From NCBI GenBank assembly GCA_009691705.1, contig SIAR01000004.1:1-64000 (forward strand): a stretch of DNA of 64,000 bases, in the 5' to 3' direction. The notes under the pieces were generated by a model. The model had not been told where the DNA came from. It was given only the letters and a program-made list of their open reading frames with translations, and made no database searches. The stretch is from Phycisphaerales bacterium. GTDB lineage: Bacteria > Planctomycetota > Phycisphaerae > Phycisphaerales > SM1A02. A program made the position numbers and the translations under genes. Positions 16,244 through 24,560 of the stretch are shown here, piece after piece; position 1 is the first letter of the stretch; each line of letters starts with the position of its first letter.

Positions 16244-17392
16244 ATGTCGAAATACACAATTGCATGGATGCCAGGCGATGGAGTCGGAAACGATGTCATG
16301 GAAGGGGCACGGATCCTGCTCGACCATATGAAACTCGACGCTGAGTATGTGCACTGCGACATTGGCTGGGATTTCTGGTGTAAAGAAGGCAACGCCCTTC
16401 CAGAGCGCACGATCAGCGCGCTGAAAGGCACAACCTGCGGACTCTTCGGTGCGATCACTAGCAAGCCACAAGATGAAGCGAAGGAAGAACTCATTCCGTC
16501 ACTGAAGAACACGGGGCTGGTTTATTTTTCGCCGATCGTCAAGCTTCGACAGATGTTCAACTTGCACACCAACATGCGGCCTTGCAAGAGTTACCCTGGA
16601 AATCCGCTCAATTTCCGCGGAAATGCGATCACCAACCCAGGCGGCGGCGATGTCGCGATCGATCAGGTCGTCTTCCGAGAGAACACCGAGGGTATGTACG
16701 GAGGCGTCGAGTTCTTTCCGCTTCCCGAGTCGGTCTATGACGCACTCTGCGCCAATCCCAAAATGAAGCCGTGGAAAGCCAAGGGGCTCGAGAATGTCGC
16801 GCTCTCAACGCGCATCGTCAGCAAACAGGGTTGCACGAGCATCTGCAAGCAAGCCTTTGAATTCGCCAAGAAAAATGGTCGCAAGCGCGTCACGCTCATC
16901 GAGAAGCCCAATGTGCTTCGCGAAACGGGCGGACTCATGACCCGTTGCTTTCGTGAAGTTGCCAAGAGCTATCCCGACATTTGGGCAGATGAAGCGAACA
17001 TCGATGCGATCTGCATGTGGATGTTCAAGAATCCGCAGGATTATTCGGTGCTGGTTGCAGAGAATATGTTCGGCGACATCGTGAGCGACTTGTGCGCAGG
17101 ATTGATCGGCGGACTCGGCTTTGCACCAAGCGCGAATCTCGGCGACACCTATGCAGTCTTCGAGCCGACCCACGGCAGCGCGCCGAAGTATGCCGGGCAG
17201 TACAAGGTCAATCCCATTGCGATGTTGCTCACCACGAAGATGATGCTCGATTGGCTCGGCGAAACCGACAAGGCGACCCGACTCGAAGCGGCGATTGCAC
17301 GCGTCATTCGCGAAGGCAAGGTGCGCACGTACGACGTCGGAGGGAAAGACTCGACGCTGGATGTGGCGCGCGCCATCGCACAACTAACCTAA
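16244..17392 (+). CDS. Isocitrate/isopropylmalate dehydrogenase family, probable isocitrate dehydrogenase
   Basis: A 382-residue beta-decarboxylating dehydrogenase. Seen: WMPGDGVGNDV, the substrate region SPIVKLRQMFNLHTNMRP with the conserved Arg residues, FRENTEGMYGGVEF, the metal Asp in NMFGDIVSDLCAGLIGG and the cofactor loop EPTHGSAPKYAGQYKVNP. The K-Y...V pattern in that loop is that of NADP-dependent isocitrate dehydrogenase from E. coli. The Asn that contacts isocitrate in E. coli (third residue of SLN) is Ile here, so homoisocitrate or isopropylmalate cannot be ruled out. The gene order after an aconitase supports isocitrate. A 78-bp gap precedes it. Confidence 0.82.
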   Translation: MSKYTIAWMPGDGVGNDVMEGARILLDHMKLDAEYVHCDIGWDFWCKEGNALPERTISALKGTTCGLFGAITSKPQDEAKEELIPSLKNTGLVYFSPIVKLRQMFNLHTNMRPCKSYPGNPLNFRGNAITNPGGGDVAIDQVVFRENTEGMYGGVEFFPLPESVYDALCANPKMKPWKAKGLENVALSTRIVSKQGCTSICKQAFEFAKKNGRKRVTLIEKPNVLRETGGLMTRCFREVAKSYPDIWADEANIDAICMWMFKNPQDYSVLVAENMFGDIVSDLCAGLIGGLGFAPSANLGDTYAVFEPTHGSAPKYAGQYKVNPIAMLLTTKMMLDWLGETDKATRLEAAIARVIREGKVRTYDVGGKDSTLDVARAIAQLT

Positions 17393-17423
17393 GGGTTTTC
17401 GCATCAGAAACAGAAAGCATTCC

Positions 17424-18875
17424 ATGTCACACCATCCAACTGAATCAAAGAAACTCTTGTCGCACACAATTGCCGAGTGGGCATGTGCGCTCAAGTACGA
17501 AGACCTCTCCCCTGCCGCGATTCAATCGGCCAAACTCTTTTGGTTTGACTCAATCGGTTGCGCCATCGGCGGCAGCCAACAAGATGATGCCAAGATCCTC
17601 TTGAAGCACTACCGTGAGATGGGCGGCGGCAAGGGCAACGCAACTGCATTCGTCTCTGGCTTCAAGACCAATCCAGTCGATGCGGCGTTTCTCAACGGGC
17701 ACATGATTCGGGCGATGGATTACAACGACATCTACTGGAAGAGCGATCCATGCCATCCAAGTGATCTCATCGCAGCACCACTGGCGTTGTGTGAGGCCTT
17801 TGGACTCGGCGGTCGCGAGCTCATTCTCGCAACTGTGATTGCCTATGAAGTCGAGATGCGGCTCTGCGAGTTCGGACTGCCTGGCATTCGAGAATATGGA
17901 TGGCACCACGCCACGCTCAGCGCATTCGCCGCGCCGATTGCGGCCGGCCGCGTGCTCAATCTCACTCCCGCGCAAATGGTTGCCGCGATGGGGATCAGCG
18001 CGTCACGCACATTCTGCCCAGGGGCAGTGACTGCTGGCAAACTCACCAACATGAAGAACACGGTCGATCCTTGGGCGGGTCGCATGGGTGCAGAAAGCGC
18101 CCTGCTCGCTCGTCATGGGTATTCGGGTCCTGAGCACATTATCGACGGCAAAGAAGGTCTCTTCGCTGTCTTCAATCATGTGCAGTACAAGGGCAAACCC
18201 GCTGCGTTCGATGCGGCAATGCTCGTCGACGCACTGCCAACCTGCCCCAAGTGCCACTACCGCGTGGTCGATTGCGGGATGAAGAGTTTTCCAATCGAGG
18301 CGCTCAGTCACGCTCCACTTACGGCGATGATGAAGACTGTCAAAGACAATAATATTCACGCCGACCACGTCGCCGAGATCAAAGTTGAAGTCATCGCCCG
18401 CGCCGCTGACATTCTGGGCGATCCACACAAGTATCGCCCCGATTCGAAAGAGACTGCCGATCACTCGCTGCCATTCTGCATGGCCGCTGGACTTGTTGAC
18501 GGAATGGTCACTCCGTTGCAGTTTCGCGAAGAGCGGGTGCTCGACAAGGCGTTGATCCCCATCATGGACAAGGTCAAAGTCGTCGCGAACGAAGAGTTTG
18601 AAGCGCTGTTTCCGAAGTTTCAACCGAGCCGCGTGACGATCACGACCACCGATGGCAAGACGTACTCAACGCGCGTCGATGTTCCAAAGGGTGATCCACG
18701 CGATCCAATGTCTGAAGAAGAGATTGCAGTGAAATTTAACGCTCTCTCAGCAGAGATCGTGGGACAAGACGCGTGCGACCAACTGCGCACGTGCATCATG
18801 AACATGGAAGAGGTCAAGACTTTCTCCAAACTCTTCGACCTCACAACCGCGCGCACGCCAGTCGCGTCGCACTAG
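17424..18875 (+). CDS. MmgE/PrpD family protein
   Basis: A 483-residue member of the MmgE/PrpD family. The typical parts are present: the N-terminal WFDSIGCAIGGS, the NGHMIRAMDYNDIY segment, the middle MKNTVDPWAGRMGAESALLA and the C-terminal strand PKGDPRDPMSEEEIAVKF. The family holds 2-methylcitrate dehydratase (which also dehydrates citrate), cis-aconitate decarboxylase and imino-acid epimerases. Here, between an isocitrate-dehydrogenase-like enzyme and succinate dehydrogenase, a role with citrate or methylcitrate is probable. No methylisocitrate lyase is in the window. It starts 31 bp after the previous stop. Confidence 0.88.
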   Translation: MSHHPTESKKLLSHTIAEWACALKYEDLSPAAIQSAKLFWFDSIGCAIGGSQQDDAKILLKHYREMGGGKGNATAFVSGFKTNPVDAAFLNGHMIRAMDYNDIYWKSDPCHPSDLIAAPLALCEAFGLGGRELILATVIAYEVEMRLCEFGLPGIREYGWHHATLSAFAAPIAAGRVLNLTPAQMVAAMGISASRTFCPGAVTAGKLTNMKNTVDPWAGRMGAESALLARHGYSGPEHIIDGKEGLFAVFNHVQYKGKPAAFDAAMLVDALPTCPKCHYRVVDCGMKSFPIEALSHAPLTAMMKTVKDNNIHADHVAEIKVEVIARAADILGDPHKYRPDSKETADHSLPFCMAAGLVDGMVTPLQFREERVLDKALIPIMDKVKVVANEEFEALFPKFQPSRVTITTTDGKTYSTRVDVPKGDPRDPMSEEEIAVKFNALSAEIVGQDACDQLRTCIMNMEEVKTFSKLFDLTTARTPVASH

Positions 18876-18897
18876 AACACTCCAGAGGAGTTCTCAC

Positions 18898-19746
18898 ATG
18901 ACTCGCGGTCCGATTTCACTTCCGCAAGTTCGCGGCTTTCTCAAGACTGAGCGCACCGATCGTTGGTGGATCGTTCCACTGCTCGTAATCGCGGGCTTTG
19001 GCGCGTTCATCATTTATTCGACGTGGGCTGCCTTTCAAGGAAACAACTTCTTCATCGGCGGCGTTGACCAACCCAGCGTGCAGCAACTGCTCTCGCCCTT
19101 CTACTCGCCTGTGATTTGGGATCCCCGCGGAGTGCACTCGGGGCACGCATGGTTTGGCGAACTTCCACTCTGGTGGCCCGCGTGGCTTCTCTTCTCCCCC
19201 GCCCTGCTGATTCTGCCCTTCCCTGGCGGTTTCCGATTCACCTGCTACTACTACCGCGGGGCTTATTACAAGGCGTTTTGGGGAGATCCAGCAAGTTGTG
19301 CAGTTGGTGAGCCTGCCATTCGTGGACAGAACTACCGCGGCGAAGAGAAGTTTCCGCTGATCCTTCAGAACATCCATCGCTACTTTCTTTATGTCGCGAT
19401 TCTCTTCATCGGACTGCTCGCATGGGATGGCTATCAAAGCCTCTGGCACTACACCGCCGATGGCAAGAAAGAGTTTGGTTTCAGCGTTGGATCAATCGTG
19501 CTGATCGCCAACCCAGTGCTCTTGGCGATGTACACATTTGGATGCCACTGCTGGCGCCATCTCATCGGCGGCAAGCATGATTGCCTCTCGTGCAGCAAGC
19601 GTCTCCAGGGCGCATACAAGCGCGTCACATGGCTCAATCAACGCCACATGCTCTTCGCGTGGATCAGCCTCTTCGGCGTTGGATTCACTGATGTTTATGT
19701 GCGGCTTTGCGCCAATGGCACCTGGACCGACTGGAGAATTCTGTGA
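18898..19746 (+). CDS. sdhC: Succinate dehydrogenase/fumarate reductase membrane subunit
   Basis: A 282-residue membrane protein of the type seen as the anchor of actinobacterial Sdh1-like complexes, not the short SdhC/SdhD pair. Five hydrophobic helices can be drawn, near VPLLVIAGFGAFIIYSTWAA, WWPAWLLFSPALLIL, YFLYVAILFIGLLAW, IVLIANPVLLAMYTFG and MLFAWISLFGVGFTDVYV. Several His within or near these (IHRYF, CHCWRHL, RHMLF) could bind haem b. CYYYRGAYYKAFWG lies on a loop. AGAGGAG precedes the ATG. The stop overlaps the next start as GTGA. Confidence 0.85.
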   Translation: MTRGPISLPQVRGFLKTERTDRWWIVPLLVIAGFGAFIIYSTWAAFQGNNFFIGGVDQPSVQQLLSPFYSPVIWDPRGVHSGHAWFGELPLWWPAWLLFSPALLILPFPGGFRFTCYYYRGAYYKAFWGDPASCAVGEPAIRGQNYRGEEKFPLILQNIHRYFLYVAILFIGLLAWDGYQSLWHYTADGKKEFGFSVGSIVLIANPVLLAMYTFGCHCWRHLIGGKHDCLSCSKRLQGAYKRVTWLNQRHMLFAWISLFGVGFTDVYVRLCANGTWTDWRIL

Positions 19747-21563
19747 GTTTGTCTGATCGCTATATCGTGCATGAACATGATGTCCTGGTAATCGGAGCGG
19801 GTGGCGCAGGACTGCGCGCCGCGATTGAGGCATCGGGCAGTGGCGCCAAAGTTGGCGTGGTCTGCAAATCGCTGCTCGGCAAGGCGCACACGGTCATGGC
19901 AGAGGGTGGGATGGCCGCCGCGATGGGAAACGTCGACGACCGTGACAACTGGGAGGTGCACTTCGCAGACACAATGCGCGGTGGTCAGTACCTCAACAAT
20001 CCAATCATGGCTGAACACCACGCCAAAGAGTCGCCCGATCGTGTGCGCGAACTAGAGGCATGGGGCGCAGTGTTTGACCGCACAAAAGAAGGCAAAATAC
20101 TGCAACGCAACTTCGGTGGCCATCGCTACCCGCGCCTAGCGCATGTGGGCGACCGCACCGGACTCGAACTCATCCGCACCCTGCAAGATCACGGCATCCA
20201 TCAAGGGATGGAAGTCTTCATGGAGATGACCGTCGTGAGCCTGCTCACCACCGGCGGACGCATCGCTGGGGCAGTGGGCTACGACCGTGAGCGCGGACGC
20301 ATGCGCATCTGGCGCGCGAAGGCAGTCATTCTCGCGACGGGCGGAATCGGAAAGTCATTTCGCATCACGAGCAACAGTTGGGAGGGCACGGGCGATGGAC
20401 ATGCGCTGGGATACCTCGCTGGCGCCGAATTGATGGACATGGAATTCGTGCAGTTTCATCCCACTGGAATGGTGTGGCCACCGAGCGTGCGCGGCATCCT
20501 CGTCACCGAAGGGGTGCGCGGCGAGGGTGGCGTACTTCGCAACAGCGAAGGCAAGCGCTTCATGTTTGATGACATTCCAGAGGCATACAAGAACCAAGTC
20601 GCCAAAGATGAAGAAGAGGGATGGCGCTACGTCTGCGGAGACAAGAACGCCAATCGTCCCCCTGAATTGCTCACCCGCGATCATGTTGCTCGCTGCATCA
20701 ATCGCGAGATCAAGGCAGGTCGCGGATCACCGCACGGCGGCGTCTACCTCGACATCGGATGGATCAAGGAGAAGATTCCCAATGCAGCCGCGCACATTCA
20801 GCGCAAGTTGCCAAGCATGTACCACCAGTTCAAACAACTCGCCGGCGTCGACATCACCACTGAACGCATGGAAGTTGGACCGACCACCCACTACATCATG
20901 GGCGGCATCGCGGTCGATGGCGACACGCAAATGTCCTGCGTTCCTGGGCTGTTTGCCGCCGGCGAGGTCACCGCGGGATTGCACGGCGCAAACCGGCTCG
21001 GCGGAAACTCGCTCTCTGATCTGGTGGTCTTTGGAAAGCTCGCGGGTGAGCACGCAGCGAAGTATGCGAAGTCAACCACAGTCGCCGAGGTCGACGCGGC
21101 GCAAGTCGAATCACACGGGCGTGCGATCGAAGAACCATTCGAGCGCTCGGGTGGCGAGAATGCATTTGCGATTCAGTCGGCACTGCAAGAAGCCATGCAG
21201 GACCTTGTAGGAATCGTTCGCACTGAGAAAGAGATGCAACTCGCGCTCGTCAAGATTGCAGAGTTCAAAGGTCGCCACGCAATGGTGAGTGTTTCTGGAA
21301 CGCGCGAATACAACCCAGGATGGCACACTACGATTGACCTCTCGTACATGCTGATCGTCTCTGAATCGATCGCCCGATCTGCCATCGAGCGCAAAGAGAG
21401 CCGCGGCGCGCAGTTTCGCGAGGATTATCCAGAGAAGTCGGCCGAGTGTGGCACATTCAACCTCATCGCCAAGCGCGCATCCGATGGGTCAATGACTGTC
21501 ACGCGTCGACCGATTGTGCCGATGCGCGCCGATCTCAAAGCAATCGTTGAGAAGATGAAGTAA
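19743..21563 (+). CDS. sdhA: Succinate dehydrogenase/fumarate reductase flavoprotein subunit
   Basis: About 606 residues from a GTG at 19743 that overlaps the previous stop. The FAD-binding GxGxxG reads VIGAGGAGLRAAIEA. The His for covalent FAD is in GKAHTVMAEGGMAA. The substrate region shows FVQFHPTGMVWP and the catalytic Arg in EGVRGEGGVLRN; a second FAD contact is RLGGNSLSDLVVFG. The product oxidises succinate to fumarate, or the reverse, at the membrane with the next subunit. The track start at 19707 lies within the membrane-subunit gene and is not needed. Confidence 0.95.
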   Translation: MSLSDRYIVHEHDVLVIGAGGAGLRAAIEASGSGAKVGVVCKSLLGKAHTVMAEGGMAAAMGNVDDRDNWEVHFADTMRGGQYLNNPIMAEHHAKESPDRVRELEAWGAVFDRTKEGKILQRNFGGHRYPRLAHVGDRTGLELIRTLQDHGIHQGMEVFMEMTVVSLLTTGGRIAGAVGYDRERGRMRIWRAKAVILATGGIGKSFRITSNSWEGTGDGHALGYLAGAELMDMEFVQFHPTGMVWPPSVRGILVTEGVRGEGGVLRNSEGKRFMFDDIPEAYKNQVAKDEEEGWRYVCGDKNANRPPELLTRDHVARCINREIKAGRGSPHGGVYLDIGWIKEKIPNAAAHIQRKLPSMYHQFKQLAGVDITTERMEVGPTTHYIMGGIAVDGDTQMSCVPGLFAAGEVTAGLHGANRLGGNSLSDLVVFGKLAGEHAAKYAKSTTVAEVDAAQVESHGRAIEEPFERSGGENAFAIQSALQEAMQDLVGIVRTEKEMQLALVKIAEFKGRHAMVSVSGTREYNPGWHTTIDLSYMLIVSESIARSAIERKESRGAQFREDYPEKSAECGTFNLIAKRASDGSMTVTRRPIVPMRADLKAIVEKMK

Positions 21564-21585
21564 CCAGTCAAAGAAGAGCCCACCA

Positions 21586-22365
21586 ATGACGAACGCAACT
21601 GCTCAATCACCCGACGAATCGCGCACCGTGCAGTTTCGTGTCTGGCGTGGAAACCGCGATGGCGGCGCGTTCGCAAGCTATCCCGTCACCGTCTCAGAAG
21701 GGATGGTCGTGCTCGACTGCGTCCACCAGATTCAGGCGGTGCATGCCCCCGATCTTGCCTGCCGTTGGAACTGCAAGGCTGGAAAATGCGGGTCATGTTC
21801 GGCAGAAATCAACGGCACGCCGCGACTCATGTGTATGACGCGCATGGACACATTGCCGGCCGATGCGGTTGTCACCATTGAGCCGATGCGTTCGTTTCCA
21901 TCGATTCGCGATCTCGTGACCGATGTCAGTTGGAACTTTCGCGTCAAGCAGAAAATCAAACCTTTCAAGCCGCGCAAACCAGACAATGCCGACGGATCGT
22001 GGACGATGATGCAGGTTGATGTCGACCGCGTGCAAGAATTCCGAAAGTGCATCGAGTGTTTTCTCTGCCAAGATGTCTGCCATGTGCTGCGCGACCATCA
22101 CAAGCACGACGAATTCATTGGACCGCGCTTCCTGATGTACAACGCCGCGCTCGAGATGCACCCGCTCGATACCGAGAATCGCCTGCGCGATCTGAAGGAC
22201 AACGACGGCATCGGCTATTGCAACATCACCAAGTGCTGCACAAAGGTTTGCCCCGAACACATCGGCATCACCGACAACGCGATCATTCCTATGAAGGAAC
22301 GCATCGTCGACGAGTTCTACGATCCCATCACGCGGCTCTTTCGAATGTTCAAGCCCAAGGGTTGA
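21586..22365 (+). CDS. sdhB: Succinate dehydrogenase/fumarate reductase iron-sulfur subunit
   Basis: A 259-residue electron-transfer subunit. The N-terminal ferredoxin domain carries the [2Fe-2S] cysteines in NCKAGKCGSC followed by RLMC. The C-terminal domain has two clusters of cysteines, CIECFLCQDVC and CNITKCCTKVCP, that bind the [4Fe-4S] and [3Fe-4S] centres. It passes electrons between the flavin and the membrane quinone. It is the last gene of the operon. The 117-bp gap behind it converges with the agmatine deiminase gene; I see no clear T-rich terminator there. Confidence 0.95.
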   Translation: MTNATAQSPDESRTVQFRVWRGNRDGGAFASYPVTVSEGMVVLDCVHQIQAVHAPDLACRWNCKAGKCGSCSAEINGTPRLMCMTRMDTLPADAVVTIEPMRSFPSIRDLVTDVSWNFRVKQKIKPFKPRKPDNADGSWTMMQVDVDRVQEFRKCIECFLCQDVCHVLRDHHKHDEFIGPRFLMYNAALEMHPLDTENRLRDLKDNDGIGYCNITKCCTKVCPEHIGITDNAIIPMKERIVDEFYDPITRLFRMFKPKG

Positions 22366-22482
22366 ACGATGGCTTGGGCCAATCGTGCGGCGCCTGTGCC
22401 TACGGGGTAGCGGGGATCGCAGTGGGAGAATCAATCACCGACCCTCCGTCGCAGTAACGCGGATCATTACCCCCGCTGCACC

Positions 22483-23499
22483 CTACTGCGGCTGATGGCA
22501 ACTCAAGCAGTGCAGACTGCCGAGTCCCACCACCAAATTGCGCGCCATCACACCTTCGACGCTCCATCCTGGGAGAGCCTTGGCGAGAATCTCAAGCGCC
22601 CGCCCGTCGCTCGATCCTCCAAAGATTGGCACGAACACCTTGCCATTGCTCAGCAAAAAATTCGCGTGACTCGCTGGCAGCATGTTGCGTCCACCGGGAC
22701 CGAATCGATCACTCGGATAGTCGTACTCGATGGGATCGGCCGCGGGCAGCGCAACAATCTTGAACGGCATCCCTTGCTCGTCGCACGCGCACGAGAGTGC
22801 GTCGAAGTTGCGTTCGAGAATCTCGTGATCGGGATGCCCAATGGGGGCGCGCAACGCCACGATCGTGTCGCGCGAAACAAACCGTGCGATGTCGTCAATG
22901 TGCCCATCGGTATCGTCGCCCTTGATGCCGCCCGGAAGCCAGACGATGTTTGTGATGCCAAGCGCGTCCTTGAGCGTCTGCTCGATATCCCCCTTGCCTG
23001 CCGCAGGATTGCGATTCTCTCCTTCGAGGCACTGGCTCGTCGTGAGCACGGTGCCCGATCCATTGACATCGATCGATCCACCTTCAAGCACAAAGGCGTG
23101 ATGCCACATCGGAATCTTCCAGCGCGCACTGATCGCAGCGGGAACTGCGTCGTCGAGTGAGCGCGCCTCATACTTGTCTCCCCATCCGTTGAATCTGAAT
23201 GAGTGACCAGCCACTCCATGCATCTCGCTCTTGACGAAGACCGGTCCAAAGTCGCGAATCCAACTGTCATTTGTCGGGATGCCAAGCGCGCCAATCTCGC
23301 GCACTTCGACGACGCGCGCGAGGCTTTCGCGCCAACCATCCCACTCGCTCTGCGCCGCTGCAAGACAGTTGGGCCAGGTCTCTTCGTTGTGGGGTCGCAC
23401 GAGCCACACGCATGATTGAGGCGCCCATTCGGCGGGCATGCGATACCCCGCAGCGGCGGCTGAACCAGGCAGTTTGAGTGGATCACTCGTCGTGGTCAT
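22483..23499 (-). CDS. aguA: Agmatine deiminase
   Basis: A 338-residue member of the peptidyl-arginine-deiminase superfamily that turns agmatine to N-carbamoylputrescine and ammonia. Seen: NDSWIRDFGPVFV near residue 80, FVLEGGSIDVNG, the Asp-His motif GDDTDGHIDDIARFV, and the nucleophile Cys in GLGSLHCLSCHQP at the C-terminus. The length is near the usual 340-370. It is 12 bp downstream of the amidase gene of the same pathway, so both form an operon for putrescine synthesis. ATG at 23499. Confidence 0.94.
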   Translation of the reverse strand: MTTTSDPLKLPGSAAAAGYRMPAEWAPQSCVWLVRPHNEETWPNCLAAAQSEWDGWRESLARVVEVREIGALGIPTNDSWIRDFGPVFVKSEMHGVAGHSFRFNGWGDKYEARSLDDAVPAAISARWKIPMWHHAFVLEGGSIDVNGSGTVLTTSQCLEGENRNPAAGKGDIEQTLKDALGITNIVWLPGGIKGDDTDGHIDDIARFVSRDTIVALRAPIGHPDHEILERNFDALSCACDEQGMPFKIVALPAADPIEYDYPSDRFGPGGRNMLPASHANFLLSNGKVFVPIFGGSSDGRALEILAKALPGWSVEGVMARNLVVGLGSLHCLSCHQPQ

Positions 23500-23511
23500 C
23501 GCGCGCTCTTC

Positions 23512-24393
23512 TCAACCATCGATGAATCGCTGCGTGAGTCCGTGATACGCATCGATGCGTCGATCGCGCAAGAAGGGCCATCCGCGGCGCATCTCTTCGA
23601 TGCGCGAGAGATCGCACTGCACGACGAGCACTGCGGGCTGATCGACTGGTGCCTCGGCGATGATCTCACCACCTGGATCGCAGACGAAGCTCGTCCCCCA
23701 GAACTTCAATTCGCTCTCAACTCCGATGCGATTGATCGCAGCCACGAAGACTCCATTGGCGATCGCATGAGCACGGTGCATCGTGATCCACGCCTCGCGC
23801 TGCTGACGCTTGTCTGCCTCGGTTTCTCCATGCCACCATCCGATGGCGGTGGGATAGAAAAGAATCTCAGCTCCCTGCAGCGCAGTCAATCGCGCCGCCT
23901 CTGGGTACCACTGATCCCAGCAGACCAGCATCCCGGCGTTTGCATGCGCTCCCTTCGCAACCTGCCAGTTCAAATCACCCGGAGTGAAGTAGAACTTTTC
24001 AGAGAAGCGCGGATCATCTGGAATGTGCATCTTGCGGTACTTGCCCGCAATCGACCCATCGGCGGCGATGTAGACGCTTGTGTTGTGATAGATCCCCGCC
24101 GCACGTCGCTCGTACAAACTCGCAGTGATCTCAACGCGCAGTTCGCGAGCGAGCGACTGCATGAACTGACAGGTCGGACCATCTGGGATCGCCTCAGCGA
24201 GATCCATCCGCGCGGGGTCCTCGCGCTGGCAGAAATACGAACCAACAAAGAGTTCTTGCGTCGCGACCACCTGCGCCCCCTTAGAAACCGCCTCGCGCGC
24301 GAGCTCGGCGACCTGCGCCAAGACCTGCGTTTTCGATGCACCCTCGGGAGATGCATGCTGCAAGAGCGCCAATGTCACGATGCGATTGCTCAT
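23512..24393 (-). CDS. aguB: N-carbamoylputrescine amidase
   Basis: About 293 residues, a nitrilase-superfamily amidase that cleaves N-carbamoylputrescine to putrescine, CO2 and ammonia. The catalytic triad is visible: Glu in VVATQELFVGSYF, Lys in KYRKMHIPDDPRF and Cys in GMLVCWDQWYPEAARL. The track begins at 24705, but the first 104 codons are antisense to the efflux gene and match nothing; the ATG at 24393 (MSNRIVTLALLQHA) gives the family N-terminus. It shares the divergent 167-bp region with the efflux operon. Confidence 0.94.
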   Translation of the reverse strand: MSNRIVTLALLQHASPEGASKTQVLAQVAELAREAVSKGAQVVATQELFVGSYFCQREDPARMDLAEAIPDGPTCQFMQSLARELRVEITASLYERRAAGIYHNTSVYIAADGSIAGKYRKMHIPDDPRFSEKFYFTPGDLNWQVAKGAHANAGMLVCWDQWYPEAARLTALQGAEILFYPTAIGWWHGETEADKRQQREAWITMHRAHAIANGVFVAAINRIGVESELKFWGTSFVCDPGGEIIAEAPVDQPAVLVVQCDLSRIEEMRRGWPFLRDRRIDAYHGLTQRFIDG

Positions 24394-24560
24394 TTGGGTG
24401 GGCAGCATAACTCGACTGCCCAATTCGCAAGATGCTCCGTCATTGACGATCGCCGTTGAATCGGTGACAATCGCTGACCCATGACAACTCAAGCCATCAT
24501 CATTGGGTGCGTCATTGTCTCCATCGCAACCAGGTATTGCAGACGTTCTTGAGGATCGCG

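Noticed and set aside
22650-23486. 278-codon ORF on the minus strand in another frame of aguA
   Set aside because: aguA has intact catalytic motifs in its own frame, so this is a shadow.
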